A DNA stretch of 64,000 nucleotides from Stenotrophomonas aracearum (GCF_031834615.1 NZ_CP115543.1:4041001-4105000); one strand, 5' to 3'; counted from the stretch's first letter, positions 1 through 11,160 are shown. Made by a program: numbers and translations. The notes: generated by a model not told the origin, from the letters alone.

Positions 1-674
1 AGGCGCAGCGCGCCTGCGGCCAGCGAACGTGCGGTATCGGCCGCGCCAGCCGGTTCGGCCAGTACCAGCCGGGCATTCGGAGCGGCCGCCTGGAGTGCCA
101 ACCGGGTGCCGGCCGCCAGCCCGCCACCGCCCACCGGCACCACCAGGGTGTCGAAGGGTCCGTGGCTGCCGATCAGCTCCAACGCGGCGGTGCCCTGCCC
201 GGCGATCACCCGCGCGTCGGCATAGGGATGCACCAGCGTCGCACCGGTGTCGGCTTCAACCTGGGCGCACATCGCCTCACGTGCGGCGATGCTGGGCGTG
301 CAGCGCCACAAGGTGGCCCCGTGGCGTTCGATATTGGCCAGCTTGGCCGCGACCGCGCCGGCGGGCACCACCACGTGGCAGGCAATGCCCCGGGTGCGCG
401 CGGCCAACGCAAGCGCGGCACCGTGATTACCCGAGGAATGCGTGACCACGCCGCGCGCGGCGACCGTCTCGGGCAGGGCCCAGACCGCATTGCAGGCGCC
501 GCGGAACTTGAACGCGCCGCCACGCTGCAGATGTTCGGCCTTGAACGCCAGCCGTGCGCCGCTCAACGCGTCCAGCGCGCGCGACTGCAGCACCGGGGTT
601 ACGCTGGCATGCGGCGCGATCCGCGCGGCGGCGGCCAACAGGTCATCGACGCAGGGCAGGGATGAATCGGTCAT
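1..674 (-). CDS. Threonine/serine dehydratase family PLP enzyme (C-terminus off the left edge)
   Basis: The leftward reading frame begins at an ATG at 674 and is open to base 1, giving about 224 residues. It has the hallmarks of a fold-type II PLP enzyme of the threonine dehydratase/serine racemase group: the Schiff-base lysine in GGAFKFRGA near residue 57, the substrate loop SSGNHG near residue 83, and the phosphate-binding glycine loop GGGGLAAG near residue 185. Such enzymes deaminate L-threonine or L-serine, or racemise serine, in the cytoplasm. The C-terminal third is missing, so a regulatory ACT domain cannot be excluded and the exact substrate is unknown. Confidence 0.8.
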   Translation of the reverse strand, partial: MTDSSLPCVDDLLAAAARIAPHASVTPVLQSRALDALSGARLAFKAEHLQRGGAFKFRGACNAVWALPETVAARGVVTHSSGNHGAALALAARTRGIACHVVVPAGAVAAKLANIERHGATLWRCTPSIAAREAMCAQVEADTGATLVHPYADARVIAGQGTAALELIGSHGPFDTLVVPVGGGGLAAGTRLALQAAAPNARLVLAEPAGAADTARSLAAGALR

Positions 675-787
675 GACACAAGATTAACGGATGAAACGGC
701 AACGGTTCATCCGCACCGGCCCGAGTTAAGGGCCGATTCAATGCCCCGGCCCGAAGCTGGACACCTACCCTAGGGGGGACTCGAATC

Positions 788-1318
788 ATGAAGATGCGCC
801 TGATGTTCGCCGGCGGCCTGTTGTTGGCCCTGTCCGGCTGCGCGACCTACGACTACGTGGGCGGCGGCGGTGGTGGCAGCGGCTACTACCACGGTGCGCC
901 GTCGGTGGAGTACCGCTACCCGGCCGGCTATCCGTACGGCTACGGCAGCGGTTACTACGGTGGCGGTGGCTACTACGGCTATGGCGGCTACGGTGGCTAT
1001 TACAACTACCCGATCTACCGTCCGTATCCGAACTACCGCCCGCCGCACAACCATCGCCCGCCGCCGCGTCCCGGCAACGGCAATGGCGGCCAGGTGCGTC
1101 CGCCGGACCGTCCGCGCCCGCCGTACAACGGCGGCTCGCCGTGGCGGAACATGGACTCGGTGGGCCGCCCGCAGCGTCCGGATCGTCCGCCGCAGCAGGT
1201 CCAGCAGCAGCGCCCGCCCAGCGTGCCGCAGTCCCGGCCGAATCCGCCGCAGCAGCGGAACAATGGCTCGCCGTGGCGGAACATGAACAAGTTGAACCAG
1301 CGCTCGGAACGTGAATAA
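788..1318 (+). CDS. Gly/Tyr-rich lipoprotein, hypothetical
   Basis: The 176-residue protein starts with a lipoprotein signal peptide ending in the lipobox LSGC (cysteine near residue 18), so it is probably an envelope lipoprotein. Residues 25-80 are almost entirely glycine and tyrosine, and the rest is proline/arginine/asparagine-rich and low in complexity. A short motif, GSPWRNM, occurs twice (about residues 117 and 159). A purine-rich ribosome site, AGGGGGGA, precedes the ATG. No enzymatic domain is visible and the function is unknown. The 15-base string around the stop codon (near 1286) recurs just downstream (near 1317), a small local duplication. Confidence 0.75.
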   Translation: MKMRLMFAGGLLLALSGCATYDYVGGGGGGSGYYHGAPSVEYRYPAGYPYGYGSGYYGGGGYYGYGGYGGYYNYPIYRPYPNYRPPHNHRPPPRPGNGNGGQVRPPDRPRPPYNGGSPWRNMDSVGRPQRPDRPPQQVQQQRPPSVPQSRPNPPQQRNNGSPWRNMNKLNQRSERE

Positions 1319-1513
1319 GTTGAACCAGCGCACACAAGAGTGCGGAGACCGCTTGATTTTCACCCGGCTGGCAGTCCACTCTAGGCAGGCAGTGACGACC
1401 TCGGTCGAAAAGTGACAAAAACGACCACGGGCGTCACATTGAGCTCTACGTCGATATCCGACAGGAACATCTGGATCCCCCCTGTTCCGGCCCTGTCGGA
1501 TGTCGGCACCTAC

Positions 1514-1552
1514 AAAGCAGAAGGCCCCGCCAATGGCGGGGCCTTCTGCTTT
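1514..1552. terminator. Perfect 18-bp hairpin, probable transcription terminator
   Basis: An 18-bp perfect inverted repeat with a 3-base AAT loop, ending in three T on either strand. It lies about 200 bases downstream of the Gly/Tyr-rich lipoprotein gene and is the strongest hairpin in the gap 1319-1850. It probably ends that transcript. Confidence 0.7.
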
Positions 1553-1570
1553 ACGGGCGTAAGCGGGACA

Positions 1571-1608
1571 AAAAAAAACAGGGCCGACAGTCCCCCGACT
1601 GCCGGCCC
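1571..1608 (-). terminator. Hairpin with U-tract in leftward orientation
   Basis: The inverted repeat at 1581-1591 and 1598-1608 has one mismatch and a 6-base loop. It is flanked on the left by a run of A (1570-1578), so read leftward it is a hairpin followed by eight or nine U, the classic intrinsic terminator layout. No leftward gene lies immediately to its right, since mnmG runs rightward. It may stop antisense transcription or end an unannotated small RNA. Confidence 0.4.
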
Positions 1609-1699
1609 CTCTGCTTCCCCGGGATGCGCATGGATCAGCCCCTGTTCCAATTCCGATCCGTAGCGCCTGACGGCGCCTGCCATCCTGGGTGCTATTGGG

Positions 1700-1713
1700 T
1701 TATCTGCAGATAA
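1700..1713. promoter_or_regulatory. 14-bp perfect palindrome upstream of mnmG
   Basis: TTATCTGCAGATAA is a perfect palindrome located about 140 bases before the mnmG start, in the otherwise featureless gap 1609-1850. It could be an operator or a chance palindrome. No regulator is suggested by the neighbourhood. Confidence 0.2.
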
Positions 1714-1850
1714 CGTGCCAACTTGAGGGTCAGGTGCGGATTTTTTTGCATGCCCCCATTCAGGGAAGCGCCCGGAACGGCGCTAAAATTGTCACCCGCG
1801 CCCTGCCCCAGGGCTGATCCGGGCCGTTCCGGCCCCGCTCCGAGCACCCC

Positions 1851-3740
1851 ATGACCGATTCTTTCTACGGCTACGACGTCATCGTGATCGGCGGCGGCCA
1901 TGCCGGCACCGAAGCCGCGCTGGCGGCTGCCCGCAGTGGCGTACGCACCCTGCTGCTGACCCACAACGTGGAAACCATCGGCGCGATGAGCTGCAACCCG
2001 GCCATCGGCGGGATCGGCAAGGGCCATCTGGTCAAGGAGATCGACGCCCTCGGCGGCGCCATGGCGCATGCCGCGGATCGTGCCGGCATCCAGTGGCGCA
2101 CGCTCAATGCGTCCAAGGGCCCGGCCGTGCGCGCCACCCGCTGCCAGGCCGACCGCAACCTGTACCGCATGGCCATCCGCGGCATGGTCGAGGCCCAGCC
2201 GAACCTCACCGTGTTCCAGGCCGCGGTGGACGACCTGGTCATTGAAGGCGACGCGGTGCGCGGTGTGATCACCCAGACTGGGCTGCAGTTCAACGCACCG
2301 GCGGTGGTGCTGACCGCCGGCACCTTCCTGGCCGGCAAGATCCATGTCGGCCAGACCCAGTACGCCGCCGGCCGCATGGGCGACCCGCCGGCCACCACGT
2401 TGGCTGCACGCCTGCGCGAGCGCCCGTTCGCGATCGACCGGCTCAAGACCGGCACGCCCCCGCGCATCGATGGCCGCTCGCTGGACTACAGCGTGATGGA
2501 GGAGCAGCCCGGCGACGATCCGCGCCCGGTGATGTCGTTCCTGGGCAGCGTGGACGAGCACCCGCAGCAGGTGAGCTGCTGGATCACCCACACCAGCGAG
2601 CACACCCACGAGATCATCCGCAGCGCGCTGCACCGCTCGCCGCTGTACAGCGGGCAGATCGAAGGCATCGGCCCGCGCTACTGCCCGTCGATCGAAGACA
2701 AGGTGGTGCGCTTTGCCGAAAAGACCAGCCACCAGATCTTCGTCGAACCCGAAGGGTTGGACGTGGTGGAGATCTACCCCAACGGCATTTCCACCTCGCT
2801 GCCGTTCGATGTGCAACTGGCACTGGTGCGCAGCATCCGCGGTTTCGAGAACGCGCACATCACCCGCCCGGGTTACGCCATCGAATACGACTTCTTCGAT
2901 CCGCGCGGACTGAACAACACGCTGGAAACCAAGGCGGTGTCGGGGCTGTTCTTCGCCGGCCAGATCAACGGCACCACCGGCTATGAAGAAGCCGCCGCGC
3001 AGGGCCTGCTGGCCGGCTTGAACGCCGCGCGCCACGTGCGCGACGAAGCGGGCTGGTGCCCGCGCCGCGACGAGGCCTACCTGGGCGTGCTGGTCGATGA
3101 CCTGATCACCCACGGCACCACCGAGCCGTACCGCATGTTCACCAGCCGCGCCGAGTACCGGCTGCAGCTGCGCGAAGACAACGCCGACGTGCGCCTGACC
3201 GGGATCGGTCGTGGGCTGGGCGTGGTCGACGACCGCCGCTGGGCTGCGTTCCAGGCCAAGCAGGAGGCGGTGGCGCAGGAGTCGGCGCGCCTGCGTGCGC
3301 TGTGGGCGACCCCGGCCAATGCGCTGGGTCGTGAAGTGGAAGCGACGCTGGGCGTGGCGGTGAGCCGCGAAACCAACGTGCTGGACCTGATCAAGCGCCC
3401 CGAACTGGACTACGCCAAGCTGATGCAGGTGCCCTCGCTGGGCCCGGGCGTGGACGATGCGAAGGTGGCCGAGCAAGTGGAGATCGGCGTGAAGTACGCC
3501 GGTTACCTGGACCGCCAGCGCGAGGAGATCGAGCGCCAGCAGCGGCATGAGAACACCGCCATCGACGCCGGCTTCGATTACGCGGGCGTGCGCGGGCTCT
3601 CGGCGGAGGTGCAGCAGAAGCTGGAGCGGGTGCGGCCGCAGACCATTGGGCAGGCACAGCGGATTCCGGGCATGACCCCGGCGGCGATTTCGCTGCTGCT
3701 GGTGCATCTGGAGCGCGCGCGGCGTAGTCGCGTCGCCTGA
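1851..3740 (+). CDS. mnmG: tRNA uridine-5-carboxymethylaminomethyl modification enzyme MnmG (GidA)
   Basis: The 629-residue length is normal for MnmG. The N-terminus has the FAD-binding dinucleotide fold [21 protein letters not shown] and the family block [24 protein letters not shown]. The middle has [10 protein letters not shown] and the conserved [23 protein letters not shown] segment, and the C-terminus has the helical domain with SLGPGV. With MnmE, the enzyme installs the (carboxymethyl)aminomethyl group on wobble U34 of certain tRNAs, using FAD, NADH and a folate one-carbon unit. The start is the ATG following an upstream C-rich leader. The gene appears to be monocistronic. Confidence 0.98.
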   Translation: MTDSFYGYDVIVIGGGHAGTEAALAAARSGVRTLLLTHNVETIGAMSCNPAIGGIGKGHLVKEIDALGGAMAHAADRAGIQWRTLNASKGPAVRATRCQADRNLYRMAIRGMVEAQPNLTVFQAAVDDLVIEGDAVRGVITQTGLQFNAPAVVLTAGTFLAGKIHVGQTQYAAGRMGDPPATTLAARLRERPFAIDRLKTGTPPRIDGRSLDYSVMEEQPGDDPRPVMSFLGSVDEHPQQVSCWITHTSEHTHEIIRSALHRSPLYSGQIEGIGPRYCPSIEDKVVRFAEKTSHQIFVEPEGLDVVEIYPNGISTSLPFDVQLALVRSIRGFENAHITRPGYAIEYDFFDPRGLNNTLETKAVSGLFFAGQINGTTGYEEAAAQGLLAGLNAARHVRDEAGWCPRRDEAYLGVLVDDLITHGTTEPYRMFTSRAEYRLQLREDNADVRLTGIGRGLGVVDDRRWAAFQAKQEAVAQESARLRALWATPANALGREVEATLGVAVSRETNVLDLIKRPELDYAKLMQVPSLGPGVDDAKVAEQVEIGVKYAGYLDRQREEIERQQRHENTAIDAGFDYAGVRGLSAEVQQKLERVRPQTIGQAQRIPGMTPAAISLLLVHLERARRSRVA

Positions 3741-3751
3741 TTGATTGCTTC

Positions 3752-3774
3752 AGCCACGCAGGGCGTGGCTCTAC
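3752..3774 (-). repeat. SMAG-like REP element (monomer)
   Basis: Read leftward, the element begins GTAG and forms an 8-bp stem (AGCCACGC/GCGTGGCT) with a 3-base loop. GTAG plus a GC-rich hairpin is the pattern of the Stenotrophomonas maltophilia GTAG (SMAG) repeat family. It sits in the 47-base gap between mnmG and the carbonic anhydrase-like gene. Confidence 0.75.
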
Positions 3775-3787
3775 CGGAATTTTTCCC

Positions 3788-4321
3788 ATGGTTTCTCTTC
3801 GTCCTTTTCTTGACACCTTCCCCGTCGTCGGCGAACGCGCCTATATCGACCCGGCCTGCACCATCATCGGTGACGTGGTGCTGGGCGACGACGTGTCGGT
3901 GTGGCCCGGCACGGTGATCCGTGGCGACGTCAACCATGTGCGGATCGGCGCGCGCAGCAACATCCAGGACGGCACCATCATCCATGTCAGCCACCACAGC
4001 CCGTACAACAAGGGCGGCTACCCGACCCTGATCGGCGAAGGGGTCACCGTGGGCCATGGCACCATCATCCACGCCTGCACCATCGGCGAGTACAGCCTGA
4101 TCGGCATGGGCGCCTGCATCCTGGACGGGGCCACGGTCAGCCGGCACAGCTTCGTCGGGGCCGGCGCGGTGATCGGGCCGGGCAAGGTGGTCGGCGAAGG
4201 CGAATTGTGGGTGGGCAACCCGGCGCGCCCGGTGCGCACGCTCAGCGCCCAGGAGATCGAGTCGCTGCACTACTCGGCCGACCACTACGTGCGCTTGAAG
4301 GACAAGTATTTGGGAATGTGA
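3788..4321 (+). CDS. Gamma-carbonic anhydrase-like hexapeptide protein
   Basis: The 177-residue protein is built of left-handed beta-helix hexapeptide turns through most of its length. It contains the gamma-carbonic anhydrase signatures VIRGDVNHVRIG, NIQDGTIIHV and VGHGTIIHACTIG, which supply the metal-binding histidines. It matches the YrdA/PaaY-type family in length. Members are trimeric and bind zinc or iron; some hydrate CO2 and others have thioesterase activity. It follows mnmG after a short gap containing a SMAG repeat. The substrate cannot be deduced. Confidence 0.88.
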   Translation: MVSLRPFLDTFPVVGERAYIDPACTIIGDVVLGDDVSVWPGTVIRGDVNHVRIGARSNIQDGTIIHVSHHSPYNKGGYPTLIGEGVTVGHGTIIHACTIGEYSLIGMGACILDGATVSRHSFVGAGAVIGPGKVVGEGELWVGNPARPVRTLSAQEIESLHYSADHYVRLKDKYLGM

Positions 4322-4400
4322 GCGGCGCGCGGTACAGTCGACACCCGACCCAGGAAGCCGTCGAGAACCGCATGCCGTTGGCAGCCGTCCGGAGTGACGT

Positions 4401-5096
4401 GTGCGCATGAGCGCGCCCATGCTGGATACCTACCGTGAAGTGATCACGCCCGAAGGCGTGCCCCTGCACCTGCCCGCCGCCGGCCCGGTGCCGCGCGCGC
4501 TGGCCTGGGCGATCGACTTCGTGATCCGTGTCGGCGCGCTGATGCTGCTCAGCATTCCGCTCACCGTGCTGGGCGAGTTCGGCCAAGGCCTGTACCTGGG
4601 CCTGATGTTCCTGCTGATGTGGGCCTACACCATCGTGCAGGAAGCCCTGTGGGGCCGCACCCTGGGCAAGCGCGTGCTGGGGCTGCGCGTGGTCGCGCAG
4701 GACGGCGCGCCGATCGGCTGGATGGCGGCCATCACCCGCAACCTGCTGCGCACCGTGGACATGCTGCCGTTCGCCTATGCACTGGGGCTGCTGTCGAGCC
4801 TGTTCGACCGCAACGGGCGCCGCCTCGGCGACCTGGTGGCCGGCACCGTGGTCGTGCACGACAGCGCCCGGCCGCTCTCGGGCAGCGTGGCCATCGACAC
4901 CGTGCTGGCCCCGCCGCAGCCGCTGCAGCCGGCCGAACAGGCCGCCATCATCGCCTTCGCCGAACGCGCGCCGCGCCTGTCCGGCCCGCGCCAGCAGGAA
5001 CTGGCCGCAGTGGCCGCACCGATCAGCGGCGGCCAGGGCCAGGTCGGCGTGCTGCGCCTGTATGCCATGGCCAACTGGCTGCTGGGGCGCCGATGA
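4401..5096 (+). CDS. RDD family membrane protein
   Basis: The 231-residue protein has an RDD-type core: the arginine/aspartate positions in RALAWAIDFVIR (about residues 32-43), hydrophobic helices at about 45-85, the conserved WGRTLGKRVLGLRVV segment near 94-108, and FDRNGRRLGDLVAGTVVV near 136-153. A GTG start at 4401 is chosen because GGAG lies 6 bases upstream; an ATG at 4407 is the alternative. It opens a six-gene rightward operon and overlaps the next gene by ATGA. RDD proteins are inner-membrane proteins; some have been proposed to transport ions. The role here is unknown. Confidence 0.88.
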   Translation: MRMSAPMLDTYREVITPEGVPLHLPAAGPVPRALAWAIDFVIRVGALMLLSIPLTVLGEFGQGLYLGLMFLLMWAYTIVQEALWGRTLGKRVLGLRVVAQDGAPIGWMAAITRNLLRTVDMLPFAYALGLLSSLFDRNGRRLGDLVAGTVVVHDSARPLSGSVAIDTVLAPPQPLQPAEQAAIIAFAERAPRLSGPRQQELAAVAAPISGGQGQVGVLRLYAMANWLLGRR

Positions 5097-6085
5097 GGCA
5101 GGAACAGTTCGTGGCCCGGTACCAGGCCGAGTGGCAGGCATTGGAGCGTTGGTTCGCGCTGCGTGGCGACCGTGCGCGGCACGCGCGCAACACCCTGGAC
5201 CCGACCACGCTCAACGACGAAGATTTTCCGCAACGCTACCGGCGCCTGTGCCAGCAGTTGGCGCTGGCCCGCCGGCGCGGCTACAGCCCGCAGCTGGTGG
5301 CGCGCCTGCAGCTGTTGATGCAGCAGGGCCACGGCGTGCTCTACCGCACGCCGCCCCCGCGCTGGCGGCGTGCGCTGGAATTCCTGCTGGCTGATTTCCC
5401 GCAGCTGGTACGCAGCCAGGCGCGCAGCATGTGGGTGGCCACCGCGCTGTTCGTGCTGCCGCTGGTGGGCAGCTTCGCGCTGCTGCAGTGGCACCCGGAA
5501 CTGGTCCACCTGCTGATGGACAACGCGCAGATCGCCTCGATGGAACGCATGTACGACCCGTCCTCGCCGCACCTGGGGCGGGACAGCGGTACCGACTGGA
5601 TGATGTTCGGCTACTACATCATGAACAACATCAGCATCGGCCTGCGCACCTTCGCCAGCGGCCTGCTGGCAGGACTGGGCACGGTGCTGGTGCTGCTGTT
5701 CAACGGGCTCACCATCGGCGCCGCTGCCGGCCACCTGCAGCACATCGGCCACGGCGACCCGTTCTGGCGCTTCGTGGTCGGCCACGGTGCATTCGAGCTG
5801 ACCGCCATCGTGATCGCCGGCGGTGCCGGCCTGCAGCTGGGCATGAAGCTGCTGGCGCCCGGACGGCGCCGACGCATCGACGCGCTGGTCGACGGTGGCC
5901 GCATCGGCGCACGCCTGTGCCTGGGGGTGGCGGCGATGCTGTTGGTGGCCGCCTTCATCGAAGCGTTCTGGTCGTCCATTGCCGAAGTCCCCGCGTGGGG
6001 CAAGTACAGCGTGGCCGCCGTGTTGTGGATGGGGGTGCTGGTGTGGCTGTGGCGCGGTGGACGCGGAGCCGGCGATGCGGATTGA
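5093..6085 (+). CDS. Stage II sporulation protein M-like (SpoIIM/DUF95) membrane protein
   Basis: The 330-residue protein has an N-terminal soluble helical region of about 105 residues, then several membrane helices. The family-typical stretch NNISIGLRTFASGLLAGLGT is followed by FVVGHGAFELTAIVIAGGAGL. SpoIIM domains occur widely in non-sporulating bacteria next to RDD, MoxR and DUF58 genes, as here. The ATG at 5093 overlaps the RDD stop codon, indicating translational coupling. Function outside sporulation is not established. Confidence 0.87.
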   Translation: MRQEQFVARYQAEWQALERWFALRGDRARHARNTLDPTTLNDEDFPQRYRRLCQQLALARRRGYSPQLVARLQLLMQQGHGVLYRTPPPRWRRALEFLLADFPQLVRSQARSMWVATALFVLPLVGSFALLQWHPELVHLLMDNAQIASMERMYDPSSPHLGRDSGTDWMMFGYYIMNNISIGLRTFASGLLAGLGTVLVLLFNGLTIGAAAGHLQHIGHGDPFWRFVVGHGAFELTAIVIAGGAGLQLGMKLLAPGRRRRIDALVDGGRIGARLCLGVAAMLLVAAFIEAFWSSIAEVPAWGKYSVAAVLWMGVLVWLWRGGRGAGDAD

Positions 6086-7691
6086 CCAGCTCAACGTCAC
6101 CCTGCGCGCGCGCTCGGAATGGGAAGCGATGGAACTGGGCACCGCACTGGTGCGCCGCCATGCGCGCGCGATCTGGCTGCCGCTGGTGTGCGTGTCGCTG
6201 CCGCTGTTCGCGCTGGTCAACGCCGCGGCCTGGTGGGCCGATGCGTTCGGTTGGGCCTGGCTGCTGATGTGGTGGCTCAAGCCGATCTCCGACCGGATCG
6301 CACTGTATGTGATGTCGCGCGGCGTGTTCGGCGAGGAGCCACGCCCGCTGCAGACCTTGCGCGCGCAGCGCCACTGGGGCTGGCGCGGCTTCTGGGGCTA
6401 CCTGGGCTGGCGCCGCTTCAGCCCGTTCCGCTCCCTGCTGTTGCCGGTGAACCTGCTGGAAGGCAGCGATGCCGCACAGCGCAGCGTGCGGCGCCGCGCG
6501 GTGCTGGGCGGCACGTTCGGACACGCGGTGCTGCTCACGTCCATGTGCATGGTGTTCGAGCTGGTCGTCGTCAGCGGCTGCATCGCGGCGATCTTCCTGT
6601 TCGTGCCGCTGGAGCTGCTCTCCGATTCCTGGCGCGCGGCCTGGGAGATGGTGCGCCAGGACATGCCGGCCTGGGCGAAGCTGGGGGTGAATTTCCTGTT
6701 CTGGCTGGCGGCCACCTTGATCGGGCCGTTCTACGCCGGGGCCGGCTTCGCGCTGTACCTCAACCGTCGTACCGAAATGGAAGCCTGGGACGTGGAGATC
6801 GCCTTCCGCGGCCTGCGCGAACGCCTGCAGCAGGCGGCGCCATTGCTGGTGCTGGCCCTGGTGCTGTGCTGGCCGATGGGTGCGCTGCATGCGCAGGCGT
6901 CCGATGAGGCACCCAGCTGCGGGACGCCGGACGGCTTCCATGAAGATGCCGACGCGGACGCGGACGATGAAGGCATTCCCGAAGACGTACCGGCTGACGA
7001 TCCGTCCAACACCCCGGCGGTCATTTTCGGTGGCACGCCCGACACCGCCGGCTTCCGCCAGGCCGTGCAGCGCGCCTATGAGGATCCGCTGGTGACGCCC
7101 ACCCGCGAGGTCAGTCGCTGGGAACGCACGCAGAGCGATGCGGAGAAGGAAAAGGAAAAGCGCGGGAAGGACCGGAACAAGGATGCCAACCCATTCGCCA
7201 AGGGTCCGCGCCTGCCGGCGCAGATCGCCGAATGGCTGCTGTGGGGTCTGGTCGGCGCGCTGGTGCTGTTCCTGCTGGTCACCTCCCCCTGGTGGATTCG
7301 CTGGTTGCGCGGCACCGGCACGCGCCGACGCCGAACGGAAGGCGCGGTGGTGGAAGAAGCGGTGGAACTGCCCGAGGTGATTCCGCCGGATCCGGCCGCG
7401 CGCGCGCGCGACCTGTGGCAGCAGGGCCGCCCACGCCAGGCGCTGGCCCTGCTGTACCGCGCCAGCGTGGAGTCGATGAGCGAACGCGCCGGGGTGGTGC
7501 TGCCGCCGGGCGCGACCGAATCGCAGTGCCTGCGTGCGTCGCGACGCATGCCCGACGAAGCCGACCGCACGCTGTTCGCACGCGTGGTGCGGGTCTGGCA
7601 GTACGCGGCCTACGCCGGGCGCCTGCCCGAGCCGGATGACTTCGAGAACCTGGCCAGCACCCTGCAGTCGCAGTTCCGGTGGCGCGCATGA
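6075..7691 (+). CDS. Large membrane protein with C-terminal DUF4129 domain
   Basis: The 538-residue protein has several membrane helices in the first 290 residues, an acidic linker, and a charged low-complexity stretch (about 355-375). A further membrane helix follows near 390-410, and a C-terminal cytoplasmic helical domain with RARDLWQQGRPRQALALLYRASVE fits DUF4129. In other bacteria this domain is found fused or next to transglutaminase-like proteins in MoxR/DUF58 operons. The start at 6075 overlaps the SpoIIM gene by 11 bases. Function is unknown; a membrane-complex subunit is likely. Confidence 0.82.
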   Translation: MRIDQLNVTLRARSEWEAMELGTALVRRHARAIWLPLVCVSLPLFALVNAAAWWADAFGWAWLLMWWLKPISDRIALYVMSRGVFGEEPRPLQTLRAQRHWGWRGFWGYLGWRRFSPFRSLLLPVNLLEGSDAAQRSVRRRAVLGGTFGHAVLLTSMCMVFELVVVSGCIAAIFLFVPLELLSDSWRAAWEMVRQDMPAWAKLGVNFLFWLAATLIGPFYAGAGFALYLNRRTEMEAWDVEIAFRGLRERLQQAAPLLVLALVLCWPMGALHAQASDEAPSCGTPDGFHEDADADADDEGIPEDVPADDPSNTPAVIFGGTPDTAGFRQAVQRAYEDPLVTPTREVSRWERTQSDAEKEKEKRGKDRNKDANPFAKGPRLPAQIAEWLLWGLVGALVLFLLVTSPWWIRWLRGTGTRRRRTEGAVVEEAVELPEVIPPDPAARARDLWQQGRPRQALALLYRASVESMSERAGVVLPPGATESQCLRASRRMPDEADRTLFARVVRVWQYAAYAGRLPEPDDFENLASTLQSQFRWRA

Positions 7692-8859
7692 GCGCCCGCC
7701 TGCGCTGGCTGCTGGTGCTGGGCGTGCTGCTGGCGATCGGCGTGCCGCTGTCGATCGTGTTCCTGCGCACGCACGAAAAAGTGACCCACACCGAACACCT
7801 GCCGCCGCAGGGCGAGGCCAGTTACAACCCGTTGTACGTGCTGGGTCAGGCGCTGCGCGCCGACGGACTCACCACGCATAGCAGTCCGCGCATCGACCTG
7901 CCGCGCATGCAGCTCGCGCCGGCCGACACGGTGCTGTTGCTGCAGGACAGTGTCGACGTGCCCGCGCCCACCGCGCAGGCCCTGCTGGCCTGGGTCGAGC
8001 GCGGTGGCCATCTGCTGCTGCGCACCTCCGTGCCCTACCGGGGCGAGGACGCCGCGCAGGGCCCGCTGCTGGATGCATTGGGCGTGGACACCGAGTACTA
8101 CGAGGGCGTGTGCAAGCCGTTCCATGTGGCCGACGACCCGGGGCACTCCGAGTTCTGCGCAGGGCTGCGTTTCGGCATCGACCCGCCGCAGGGCATCCGC
8201 GTGGAACGCGAGTGGGGCGACGACGACGGCCTGGTGTTCGTCCGGCTGCGCAAAGGGGCCGGCACCATCGATGTGCTGTCGGACATGGAGTTCCTGAAGG
8301 GCACGCCGCGCAGCTTCACCGCGGACGACCCCAAGGACAGCCTGGCCGACGGCCTGCACGACACGGCCCACCGAGACCTGACCCGCTACCTGCTTGAGCC
8401 CAACTACGGCAAGGGCACGGTGTGGCTGATCTACGGCTCGCGTCCGCCGACCCTGTGGTCGCGCATCTTCTACCAGGGCTGGCCGGTGTGGGTGCCGCTG
8501 CTGCTGGCGCTGCTCGGCTGGCTGTGGCAACGCGCGCAGCGGCTGGGCAGCGAACTGCCGGCGCCGGCCACCGAACGCCGCTCGCTGCTCGAACACGTGC
8601 GTGGCAGCGGCGAACACCTGCTGCGCTATGGCAAGGCGCCGCTGCTGTACGACGCCGTGCGCCGCGCGTTCCTCGCGCGCCTGCGTCGGCGCGCGCCGAC
8701 CGCCGCCGCGTTGAGCGGCGACGCGCAGGTGCACGCCATCGCCACCCTGCTGCAGTGGCCATACACCCGCGTCCAGACCGCCCTGCAGGTACCGGCATCG
8801 AAGGATGTCGCGGCCCTGCGTGACCGCATCCGCCTGCTGATCCAGATGAGAAACCTGCT

Positions 8860-8863
<4 letters not shown>
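7688..8863 (+). CDS. DUF4350 domain membrane protein
   Basis: The 391-residue protein has an N-terminal membrane anchor (about residues 5-25). A predicted periplasmic domain resembling a glutamine-amidotransferase-like fold follows (YNPLYVLGQALRADG, VLLLQDSVDVPAP, LLAWVERGGHLLL), then a second membrane helix at about 265-285 and a cytoplasmic tail. This is the DUF4350 arrangement. The ATG at 7688 overlaps the previous stop by ATGA and the MoxR gene follows the same way, so all are probably translated together. No catalytic role is assigned. Confidence 0.82.
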
Positions 8864-9857
<994 letters not shown>

Positions 9858-9861
<4 letters not shown>

Positions 9862-11156
9862 GGCCAGGCCCGCTGCTGCTGGCGTTGCTGGTGGGCTGGG
9901 GACTGCTCGGCCTGCCGGTGGCGTTCGGGTTGCTGCCCCTGTGGGCGTGGCAGGCCACCGCCGCTGCGATCGCGGTGTTGGCGCTGATCGACCTGTTGCG
10001 GTTGCGCGGGCTGCCTTCGCCAACCGTGCAGCGCGAGCTGCCTGAGGCGCTGGCGCTGAACGTGGAACGGCGCACCACGCTGCGGTTTGAATCCAGCCGC
10101 CGCCAGCGCGTGGACGTGTTCGACCTGGTGCCGGGTGCGTGGACGCTGCAGGGCCTGCCGCGTGCGCTCACGCTCAAGCCGCTGGTGGCCAGCAGCGTGG
10201 AGTACACGCTCACGCCGACCGCGCGTGGTCGCTTCGCCTTCGAAGGCGTGCACCTGCGCGTGCATGCACCGTGGCGGCTGTGGCGCCAGCGGCGCGTGTT
10301 GCCGCCGGCGCTGACCGTGCGTGTGTACCCCAACTTCGCGCCGCTGACCCGCTTCGCATTGTTCAGCGCCGAACAGGCCTCGCGGCTGGTCGGCGCGCAC
10401 CTCAAGCGGCGGCGCGGTGAAGGCACCGACTTCCACCAGATGCGCGAATACCGCATCGGCGACAGCCTGCGCCAGATCGACTGGAAGGCGACCTCACGCG
10501 CGCGCAAGCTGGTCTCGCGCGAGTACCAGGACGAGAAGAACCAGCAGCTGGTGCTGATGATCGACACCGGCCGACGGATGATGGCCAGCGAAGGTGGCAT
10601 TTCGCATTTCGACCACGTGCTCAACGCGTCGCTGGTGGTGTCCTACCTGGCGCTGCGCCAGGGCGACGGGGTGGGCCTGTTTGCGGCCGGGGGCGAAAGC
10701 CGCTGGGTGGCACCACAGCGCGGCATGGGCGCGATCGACGCGCTGCTGCGCGCCAGCTACGACCTGCAGGCGCAGCCGGTGGCCACCGACTACCTGGCGG
10801 CGGCTACCGAACTCAGCCTGCGCCAGCGCCGACGTTCATTGGTGATGCTGGTCACCAACGTGCGCGACGAAGACATCGAAGACCTGCTGGTGGCGGTACG
10901 CCTGCTGCAGCGCCAGCACCTGGTGTGCGTGGCCAGCCTGCGCGAGCGCGAGCTGGACGCGGCGCTGGAGCAGGAGGTGGAAACGCTGCAGGACGCGGTG
11001 CAGGCGGGTGCGATCGCGCGTTACCTGCAGCAGCGCAATGACGCGCATGAGGCGCTGCGCAGTCACCGGGTGATGGTGCTGGATGTGACGGCGGATGCGT
11101 TGCCGGGAGCGCTTGTGGAGCGGTATCTGGCGGTGAAGCGCGACGGGTTGCTGTGA
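9858..11156 (+). CDS. DUF58 domain protein, MoxR partner
   Basis: The 432-residue protein has two N-terminal hydrophobic segments (about residues 1-50) and a beta-rich region. The diagnostic DUF58 block follows: GEGTDFHQMREYRIGDSLRQIDWKATSR, near residues 190-217. A von Willebrand A-like segment with LVLMIDTGRRMM and the C-terminal region complete the protein. It is the last gene of the operon and is followed within 5 bases by a SMAG dimer that may end transcription. DUF58 proteins commonly pair with MoxR ATPases; the biochemical role is not settled. Confidence 0.9.
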
Positions 11157-11160
11157 GACC

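Noticed and set aside
1412..1663. 83-codon rightward reading frame
   Set aside because: It spans two strong hairpins (1514-1552 and 1581-1608), which code for low-quality protein sequence. No ribosome site or family resemblance.
1692..3707. 671-codon leftward frame opposite mnmG
   Set aside because: It is antisense to a certain gene and arises from high-GC codon bias; the translation is His/Gly/Arg/Ala-rich without domains. The same applies to long antisense frames opposite dinG, the peptidases and the ABC exporter.
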